Origin: Paramacrobiotus metropolitanus | Taxonomy: Eukaryota > Tardigrada > Eutardigrada > Parachela > Macrobiotidae | Reading direction: 5' to 3' | NCBI RefSeq assembly: GCF_019649055.1 | Contig: NW_026570230.1 | Location: forward strand, 1,550,001 to 1,614,000 | DNA: 64,000 nucleotides | In this document: positions 55,470 to 64,000 of the stretch, one piece after another | Layout of the letters: every line of letters starts with the position of its first letter | Position numbering within the stretch: position 1 is the first letter of the stretch | The notes under the pieces: model-generated | Told to the model about the DNA's origin: nothing | What the model saw: only the letters and a program-made list of their open reading frames with translations | Databases searched by the model: none | Program-made: the position numbers and the translations under genes

Positions 55470-55630
55470 ATGAGACTATGTTTCTTGTATTTTATTGTTT
55501 TGCTGATGGTTGCTTTCCGATTTTGGAATACGATGTTGCATATGGACCAGAACCGTTCAAAAAATGAATCCACGACCGGTGCAACTAAAGTAGACTTATC
55601 ACGCTGTCACATGTCCCGACCTAAAAGCGA
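55470..55630 (+). CDS. Possible first exon of a type II membrane protein
   Basis: From ATG 55470 the frame encodes a very short N-terminus, a hydrophobic segment (residues about 3-17), then a hydrophilic stem with an N-glycosylation site (N-E-S-T). It ends at a strong GTAAGTAT donor in phase 2. This is the layout of Golgi glycosyl- or sulfotransferases, but no catalytic exon is identified downstream. Confidence 0.3.
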
Positions 55631-58600
55631 GTAAGTATGGCACGTAAGAATTTCGTTGGCTAAAGATTAATATAAACCACATTTTTAAGGGGTGCATACA
55701 GTTAAATATAATTATGACAGTATTAACCAGACACTACTGCTACAAAATTAGGTACTTAAATATAATATAGTTAAATATAATATACTGTACACATACATAC
55801 ACCGGTACACGATACATGCTGTATGTCCTCGATCTCCTATATAGCTTCAGCATATCTCGAAACGTGCATGTCCGATTTCCGAGGCAGTCTGCGGGGCTTC
55901 TGCCATGTACGTAAAACGTTTTTTTGTTATCGATCGTAAAAACATTTTTTCCGCTCCCATAAATAAAATGATTACCTATATCAAATAATGTGGGATACCG
56001 ACTATCGGTTGCAGTTCGGTGTCACGTCGACATAGTTTGGCTGTGCAGTGTGCTGGACTGCAGCAAAGTATGCAAAGCAACAAAACCAATATAATTTGCA
56101 AAACATGCAGGTACCGTAAGACTGCTATTGCAAGTTTTCGTTTTTCTGTTAATTTAGACGTTGATCCATTAGTTGTATTATCTTCGAATTCTAATATGAG
56201 CAATACGTGCATGATACCATAATGATACCACCCGGCTAGATACATTACATAGAATTATCAACATAAGTATACATAGAATTATCAACATAAGACAATACAT
56301 AGAATTATCAAGAATACAGATATACAATTGTATTATAAGGTATTTTGTAGAACTGTACCAAAATTCGTGCCGATCGCAGGCAAAAAACGTTAAGCAAAAA
56401 CCACCGAAATCTGGCCCACCCTGTCTCCCTTAAAATTTGTCCATGGCCAGTGTAAAACATTGATCATGTATCGCAATCCCAGGACGAGAACAAATTGGGT
56501 GTTTTACATATTTTGTGAATTCTGTCGCCTGGAGTGTTACGGCGCCGCGAACGCTTTGACGTCGGTTTGCTGTTCGCCCCATGTGTGTGGCGCAGGGGAT
56601 TACAATTTGCCAAGGTCAGTTACGATAAGCAATGTTGAGCGCGTACTTCACATGATAAGTGTTGTGTTTGCTTCCAAGTATCTGACGGCTGGATAGAAAT
56701 AATTTGCGGAAAATTCCAGACTTTTGTGTTACGGAGCCGTGTTTAACAAATTCAAGTCTTTAAAGCTTAAAACTATTCACGCTATAGCGATGACAAAAGT
56801 CATCATTTAAACAAGCAAACTCATACAAAACGGTAGAACCAAACGTTTGACAACCTGTAGAATATATGGCTTTCTACGAGTAAAACAAAACAGGCAACGT
56901 ATACATTTCAAACAATTTACGTGGACAAAGTTTATATGGCGCAATTATTAATTTCTAACCTATAAGCATTGCATAGTAGGCGGATACTATATAGTACAGC
57001 CTAAAAAACTGTAGGCATGTGTTACGACTGCAGCATTTCTTCACGTGGCGTGTTTTAATATCCCGTGGTAGAAAATTTTTGTGCTAGTAAAAATGACAGC
57101 GACCGTTGTTGTGCTACCAAAGACAGCGAATAATCTGGGCTCAAAAAAGTGAAAAGCATTTTGTTAACAACGACGTCCACACGTGTGCAACGACGCAGCA
57201 CACGTGTGGAACCTTCGTCATTCTCTCGGCAACTCCCATTTATTACATTTACGCAGATTATTTTAGTTGCTTCGAAGTATACCAGTTTCGAGCAACTAGC
57301 ATTAAATTGGTACTCAGGTACTGCGTGCAGCCGCAATATTTGTTTCTCAATGTTGCAGAATATACGCATATACTGTATAATGCCCTGCCGCTAACAGTAA
57401 CAATTATACTGTTCTCTAATATTTTGAGCAGTAAATTTTAATACTCGTATACAAAGTACATACCTTTCATATTTGCAATAAAAATTTAAAAAATCGAAAA
57501 GTTATAATTTATCTTTTTATAACAAAAAAGAATGGCTAAACTGGGTGCCGCACCATGGGTGCGTGATAGTTTTTATTGTACTTCTGTACATAATAACTAT
57601 GAGCATAAATTGATACATAAGTTTTCAGAGTCTGTTTTGCCAACGTCTATCTAAACGACTGGCAATGTGCGATCAATGTTCTAAACAAAACTACTTGTTT
57701 TATGTGCTACTTGACTGCAGATTACGGCGAACAGTTAACGCATGCACATCAGTTACTCCAGAGGTCCGTATATACGAGTACACCAAAGACTGAAGATTCA
57801 GTAATATTCTCTGACATTTGCATGGATGCCTAAATTTCTCCAGTTGGCAGCCGCACATGACAATGAATTATTCAACAGCGTCCACCTAAATGAGCGGTTA
57901 AAGGGAAGCTAAAAAATTTATATCCCACCATTTCCCCAACTCCCATTTCTACTCGAGCCTATTAAAACGCGCGGAGAGCGCGCGCGCACACGCATTAACC
58001 ACTGCATACCCGGACATACTGTATATATGTATTTTACACACGCTGCCCGTAATCGACAGCCGTTTCTGTCCATGACATAAATTTTCCCATTCATTTAATT
58101 TTAACGATCACGTGCTAGAGTCCGCCGCCTCCATCGTTCAAGCACCACTAAAAGGTCAAAACGTGACATTTGTGGTTGGAGCGCTAGCGATGGCCGCGAA
58201 TGTGCGGTCACAGAGGAAATCCGCCAGCTGCTGCTGGGCTGGACTAATTAATAGTAAAAACGTACAAACTGTCCATTGACGCGCTGATCTTGCGGTTGGC
58301 CCCTTAATTTATCCGCTGCTCGTAAAAAAAAACCTTCTCCAGCAGAAAAAGGCAATAATATCCCCATCGGCAGCGGCAGCGAGCGCCATATCGATTTCTA
58401 ATCACAGCCGGTGGTTGTCGACTTGTAGTGTATGTATTTATATATATGCACACACATCACACATATAAACGCCTTAACATTTGTGTATATGTGTGCAATG
58501 TGGGGTCGATCGTCAGCTGTTTCGCAGGCATGTTGCACTAATAATGCACCATTTACTCGCCTACTCGATACAAATAATTCATAGGATTATTCTTCTTTAT

Positions 58601-61067
58601 TGTCCTGCGTATTCACTGGACGCATTCTTGGCTGTCCATTTCGCAACAAGGGAACGGAATAAACTACAGTAATCACATTTCCCGGTTAACCAATGATACA
58701 AACACACATACACGCACACTGTGTATGTGACACAGGAAGCGGGTAAGCCCAGACAACACTCATATATACGCTGCAACGTATGTGTATTTTTCATGAATAA
58801 TTTAATAAGCAAGTTAGACGAAGCGTTTTGCGGGTTGCAATAGTGGTAGTGGCTGCCGTGGTATGCCGTTAAGTAAAGCCCAGCCAGCTTTCATTTTCAC
58901 GGGGATTTATATTTGGAGAGTGACCGGATTATACAACATACATAGAGGCGACGCCCGGGCGGCTGCGAGGTACAGTATCCACGGCGCTCATTCCCCGGCG
59001 CACTCAGCGTTATGCTTAGCGTTGGGTGGTCTCATGGGGCAAACAGCAGCGGCTGGTAGTATTTGTATATATTACCCCGGTTTGTTGCTGCTAACACGAG
59101 CCTGGTCCCGGGTTATCGTGTAGTGTCGTTGTTGGTGCTTAATATACACACTGCACCCCATGCGGCAGGCCGTGGCGCTCTCTTGCGCGCCCTATCTGCT
59201 CCCCAATCGACAGCTCTTTTCCTGATGGAAATAAATGTAATGAGAGGTTTCCGTGTTTAGTCATCAGTGTTATTAAAACGGCGCATCGGAATCGCGCCGG
59301 CACCGCGTATAACAACGCCGTCTCGCACTCTCTCTCCTTTCGTTATACACCCCATCACTCTTGGTGTTTTTGTCTGTTTGGCGCGAATCAGACGTTTATA
59401 AGTCGTAGCACCCAGCGAATTATCGGTCATGCCACACCGTATCAATTGGAGTGTGGGAATTCTGTCGATTGCTAGTTAATCGGATGATCATTAGCTGTGG
59501 GCATGTACCCACTGTATGTGACAGGATCGGCATGCTGCGGCGGACTGGTCGTTGATCCGTGATAATGACCGGTGACCTTTCATCTCCCCCTTGCATCATG
59601 TGGCTGTGTGCAGTGTGTGGTGTGTGCGGCTGTGTCTCATGTGTGTGCGCCACTCTGAATGACAATGAGAGGTGGATGATGTGACACTCATTTGCTGCCC
59701 AGAGTGCCGGATCGCCCTGCCAACTCAAGGAGACGATTGGGCTCTCCATTCGTATATTGTGTAGTTCGGGGGTACATTGTGATCATGGCTGATGTCTCTC
59801 TATACAATGTAGGATGCGGTAATTTTTCGCGGGGATAATTGCCTTCACTGAGGCGCACTGCTCATGTGCCGGCATCCCTAATCACACGGCCCTCGACGTG
59901 CATATACACACACAGAAAATGGCAAGTAATTTATCCCGCTAATTGTCTGGCCGGTCAGTCGTGTTGCCCCCGTGTGTGTTGTTGTGTCAAGAGCAATGTT
60001 TGCCTACTTGATTTTTTATTACAATAACACATGCTAACGCCGTTAACGATTTCCAATAGGCGCGCTTCCCACATTCCCGATCGCCTGGTAGTCGGGTGGT
60101 TTGATCATACGTTGCAGCATCATGGGAGAAAACGTTTAAACTAGAAATTGATGCAATTTCAGGTCAAACGCTATCGAACACACTATATGCACCGCTTCAT
60201 AGAGATTATCATTAAGCCGGCCAACATTTGCGCCATTTGTAATTGTTTCAATTAAGCATGCTCGGACATTCTGTTCCGAGAACAGTAAGCTGTTTGTTCA
60301 ATTAAGCAAAAGAGCCATTAGGTTTCTTTTTAAAGTGACGGCGTGTGTCAGCGTCATAAATCACATTCTAATGTAAGAACAAATAAACACATGGGATATG
60401 TGTACAAGTACTCGATCTGCAATGTCGCAAGGTTTGTGTGTATGTGTGTAATATTATACATTTATTAGCCGTAAGTGTCGGTCTCCCACCCGCGGAGCAT
60501 TCCTTGACCAATGCACACGGGGGCATTTGTGGGCATGCCGAAAAACAACGCGCTACCGGTTCGATATGTGGCTGCTTCTATGTGGCTGTTACGCCGGGTC
60601 CCTGTTGGCACTTAATAGTCTTTTGTGGCTGGAAAAACGCCTTCGTGCCGACCGGCAGCGGCACGCTATGGCGCATTACAGTGAAGCGATTAGTCGCTGA
60701 TTATAAGGGCAACATCGTGGAGCATCCACAGAGAGCGCAGGGAAAACCGGGAGATCATAAGTTATGCAAGTATCCCGGATGTGCTTGTTTATCCGTCCGC
60801 ATATACCGATGGCCGGGCTCCATGCGGTATTTTATCGCCCGTGATAAAAACACGCTCGTTATGAAGATTGCCGTCAATTGGCAGTGGTAGCGGCCTTGAG
60901 CAGCGCCGGCTCGTATCTATATGCCGGCTTTTTACTAATTACATCCAAGCGGGACAAGTGTGTCATTTTGTCATAAAGTAGCCTCCGGTATACAGATATA
61001 TAAGAAAACAATCTTACGAATGTCTGTTAGTGTATCATGATTATATTTTCATCATTGTCTTGCGCAG
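55631..61067. other. Gene-free region upstream of the dopamine-receptor exon
   Basis: It includes a 24-bp-type tandem repeat at about 56243-56312 (ACATAGAATTATCAACATAAG), GC-alternating sequence at 57968-57995, and TATATA/CACACA tracts. The open frame at 60438-60890 has no domain. Because the receptor exon begins after an acceptor, at least the right part is probably intron. Confidence 0.35.
56243..56312. repeat. Short tandem repeat, three copies
   Basis: TACATAGAATTATCAACATAAG-type units repeated three times with small length changes. Confidence 0.75.
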
Positions 61068-61120
61068 GCGCCCTTCGTGCCGGTGTGGAATGTATGCGGC
61101 TGCCTTGGTAATCCCGGCCA

Positions 61121-62051
61121 ATGTTCATCCATAAGCATATCGATATATATTGGATTAATCTGTCACTGGTTGGCCTCACTGAGTGTACTGCAGCCCAGCT
61201 ACACACCGCGCCGGCGCCCGCTAGCAGTCATAGCGGTGGTGACCTTTCCGCCGGTGGGCCGCACTTCAGCCTCCGTTCACCTTATGACGAAATGTACAAA
61301 GCCATCACCGTACTGCGTGAGCTGTTTTTTCCACAATGGGTACAGCAGCTCAAAGAGCATCATGTTATCGATGCGGACCAGTTGCCGGCAGCGTCGTCAT
61401 CGTCATCTGCAGCCGCAACGTCATCCTCCGTGGCCAGCCTGGCAACCAGCTCATCATCATCATCCAGCACGATCAGTATTACTGCGGCGACCAATACCAC
61501 GCTGGCGACAAGTACACCCTCATCCGCCCCATCCATCGCCACATTATCCACTACAACAACATCCTTCTTCACCTACTCCACAGCAGCCAGTCCGGCCGTC
61601 ACCACACCGCCACCCGACAGCCTCCTCTTCCCCTCCGCCGTCAATGTTACCAACTCGACACTGCCGTCGTCAACGCGACACTGGGACGAAATGTACATGT
61701 CCACGGCGAACACGTTTGCTCAGTTTATACAGAATATCACCTTCCTGCCCGGCCTCACCTTCCCGCTGGACTATGCCCAGCTGGATTATCTTAATCTATC
61801 AGCCGGGCTGCTATAACACGACCAACTGTACATTAGACGGCGCTAATGCCGGCGATGCGCTGGGGAAAAATTACTGGGCGCTGATTCTGCTGATTTTTCC
61901 TATCCTGACCATTTTCGGGAATACATTGGTTATACTGAGTGTCTTTCGGGAGCGATCGCTCCAGACGGCGACCAACTACTTTATTGTCAGTTTGGCCTGT
62001 GCGGATCTGCTCGTGGCGTCGATGGTGATGCCATTTGCGGTTTATATTGAG
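61121..62051 (+). CDS. Dop2R: D2-like dopamine receptor, N-terminal exon (gene continues beyond right edge; one frameshift)
   Basis: From ATG 61121 a frame encodes a long extracellular N-terminus of about 230 residues. It has a Ser/Thr/Ala-rich low-complexity stretch (61390-61570) and several N-glycosylation sites (N-T-T, N-V-T, N-S-T, N-I-T, N-L-S). The frame stops at 61814-61816. The next frame carries on at once with a C-Y-N-T-T-N-C segment, TM1 ([11 protein letters not shown] then G-N-T-L-V-I-L-S-V), the loop [11 protein letters not shown], and TM2 ([12 protein letters not shown] with M-P-F-A-V-Y). The exon ends at a GTTAGT donor after 62051. These motifs match invertebrate D2-like receptors, Gi-coupled receptors for dopamine. 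TM3 onwards is not in the remaining 1.9 kb. The switch near 61780-61816 needs one indel. The TM frame is open back to the acceptor at 61068, but its upstream translation is Arg/His/Pro-rich and unlike a receptor. Confidence 0.85.
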
Positions 62052-64000
62052 GTTAGTTTGGCATGATCATGTCACATGTACACGACGCTGATAGGCAAAA
62101 TAAAAACTCTGCCTAATTGACCTTTCTAACCTGTCTTGACAAGGCGGGAAATTCCATTAGCGACTTCCGACACGGTGAAATGTCAGTCCCGGCTTTTTAT
62201 AGCCGAAGGCCAAACCGGCGCTGACGTGAAAGGGAAAAAGTGTCTATCGCTTCGTTTAACTGACAACAGCCAGCTGCTGTGATAGCTTCATTTTTTTTAT
62301 TCAGCGAAACGGCTTGTACAGATCAGCCAACCGATTAATCTTTATTTCTCAGCAATAATTAAAAAATAAAATGAAATTTATATGAAAATAGAAAATTAAA
62401 TTAGTTTCATAGAAGTATACTAATTGATTGCAGAAGGTTATAGATTCTGTATTCCCGTTTTTGGGCGCAAAAACCAATTATAATCTGACTTATGTTTGCA
62501 TGCTGTAATACTCATAATTATATTATATGATGTTTTGCAGTATACCGACTTTTGTAAAGTAGACTAGTAACCAACGTTTTTGCAAACATGTTTTTATTTT
62601 GCTTGAGAGTTAAATTTTTCGAGCTCCGTTTCGGCGTCAAGCCAAGTAGAATTCTCGGAAGTCGGTTGAAACAAACAGACTCTCCATAGCACGGAGAGAT
62701 GAGTTAATTCCGCCATCCGGATAAGGGGACCAGTTAAGTAGAAGCCGCGGTTGGCCATTATTACACATCCGCTTTAATTAGGTGCAGCGGACACGCTGGG
62801 AACTGGGTGATTCGATTTGTGATACTTGGATTGCCAGTGACGTTATTGCCAGCACTTGTTCCATCTTTAATCTGACAGCAATCAGCATTGACAGGTAGGA
62901 AGATGTATATATATAAGAGAGGAAGAGAGGGGAAGTGGTGCTTCCTCTGCTGTCGACACTGCACCACCGGCGCGGCCTTCCGCCGGCACATTCATATATG
63001 CACAATGTACTGCACAACCGGCTGATTAATAGGGAAGACAATCAACCGCCTAGGTGGCCGGGGCACTGCTCAATTACAGGCAGGCAACAGCTTCCTCTCC
63101 TGGTTGTCTAGGAATTTCCGGTGAGTCGCCAACGGAAGCCTCTGAAGAAAGCTGCGTTCGGTAGCAGAAACACCGCTGCCGGCAAAACCTGTTGTTGACG
63201 ATATGTATAAAAAGGGAAGAAGAAATTGTGGTGTGCAGCGCAGGAATGTTAAATATTCATCCTACCATCCATCCCGAACCGACGCTCGATGGATGATCGC
63301 TTTTAAAGGAAATATTAAGCATCGATTAAAAATTAATCGCTCTTAGTGATCGAAGGTTAAGAGGGATTGTGGGATGACATCTATGTATAAAGTTACTGCG
63401 CGTGCCGGCACTACACGGATAGAGACAGTATATATAGACACGCGCGGTTTTCCACTTGGATATAAACCGCACAGTCGATGATTAACATTTTCTTATTTAG
63501 TCACTGGCTTAGGCACGTTAAATAAATATTTACCAAACGTGCCGATTCCTTAAGAAAGTCACCTTTCGATTAGAGTCGTTGTTCTATTTTTGTCATACCT
63601 TACGATAAGGTCGCTTTTATTACAATAGTCACACCGTAAGCGCTGTTCCTGTCGAAAATTTAAACGTATAACTTTTTTACATTCAGTATTGAGCCACAGC
63701 TTTTTTTGCCGTAAAGGGTTAGGGTTGCCCTTTATATAAATTAATTGTGCGCATAATTTACAGTAGAATTCGTATAACTGAGAGATGATTACAAGAACAG
63801 CAAAAAGCTGAACGGTCCGGTTGACAATAAAACCGGCAAGAAAAAACTTTTCCGGGATTATGTTTCTCTGCAGCGTTACATTCTGCTCTATTTCGTTCAG
63901 CGTTGGGAGAGATGGATGGTGGCAGGCAATGAAAGTAGGGGAAAACACAGAGTGGAAGATGTGGAAAAACAGATATGGAACGCTTAAGTGTTAATAATCC
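62052..64000. other. Intron of the dopamine-receptor gene
   Basis: After the GTTAGT donor I find no exon carrying TM3 (the L-C-D or D-R-Y motif). The minus-strand open frame at 63559-63948 has no domain. A short TATATATAT tract lies near 62905-62915. Confidence 0.5.

Noticed and set aside
60438-60890. 150-codon plus-strand open frame
   Set aside because: No recognisable domain, cysteine and tryptophan pattern looks random, and it probably lies in an intron.
61360-61572. Minus-strand Val/Asp-rich open frame opposite the dopamine receptor
   Set aside because: It is the antisense of the Ser/Thr trinucleotide repeat in the receptor exon.
61068-61800. Frame continuous with TM1 of the dopamine receptor, open back to the acceptor
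   Set aside because: Its translation is a Arg/His/Pro-rich shadow of the Ser/Thr-rich frame; the other frame has glycosylation sites and balanced composition. Kept as an alternative in the gene entry.

Overview
This is animal nuclear DNA. Every convincing gene is split by GT-AG introns of 46 bp to several kb, except one intronless transporter. The genes found are metazoan families: a Crumbs-like EGF/laminin-G protein, a KCTD2/5/17 BTB protein, an SLC2-type hexose transporter, an antistasin-like peptide, Ig and cadherin domains, seven-pass receptors resembling the arthropod gustatory-receptor superfamily, and a D2-like dopamine receptor. The receptors suggest a protostome, probably an ecdysozoan such as an arthropod or tardigrade. 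The species cannot be fixed from the sequence alone.

Layout. 1-8245 (minus): the 5' two thirds or so of a Crumbs-like gene, running off the left edge. 10175-16498 (plus): a complete five-exon KCTD5/insomniac orthologue. 17726-18839 (minus): a five-exon, 193-residue secreted protein with a furin-type site and no recognised family. 20298-21847 (minus): an intronless sugar transporter broken by one frameshift. 23258-23561 (plus): a two-exon single-domain antistasin-like peptide. 24148-24357 (plus): a tRNA-like gene with a 138-nt hairpin insert at the canonical intron site and a Pol III terminator. 24924-26335 (plus): a secreted Ig-domain protein cut by an in-frame TAG. 26.9-32.6 kb: a repeat-rich block (minisatellites in opposite orientation, half of a foldback element, an 8-bp array, a 51-bp array) containing decayed cadherin-like exons on the minus strand. 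34414-36124 and 37892-39601 (plus): two tandem paralogous seven-pass receptors with the same exon plan. 39.6-61 kb: a long stretch with almost no recognisable coding sequence. 61121-62051 (plus): the N-terminal exon of a D2-like dopamine receptor, whose gene continues past the right edge.

The genes do not form a pathway; this is an ordinary stretch of animal chromosome. Four otherwise well-preserved reading frames (transporter, cadherin, Ig protein, dopamine receptor) are each broken by one indel or stop. That pattern fits residual consensus errors in the assembly at least as well as four independent pseudogenes. The most distinctive structures are a 656-bp near-perfect foldback element with a second half copy 15 kb away, the tRNA-like gene with its rod-like insert, a 51-bp-arm palindrome at 42.6 kb, and the tandem receptor pair.
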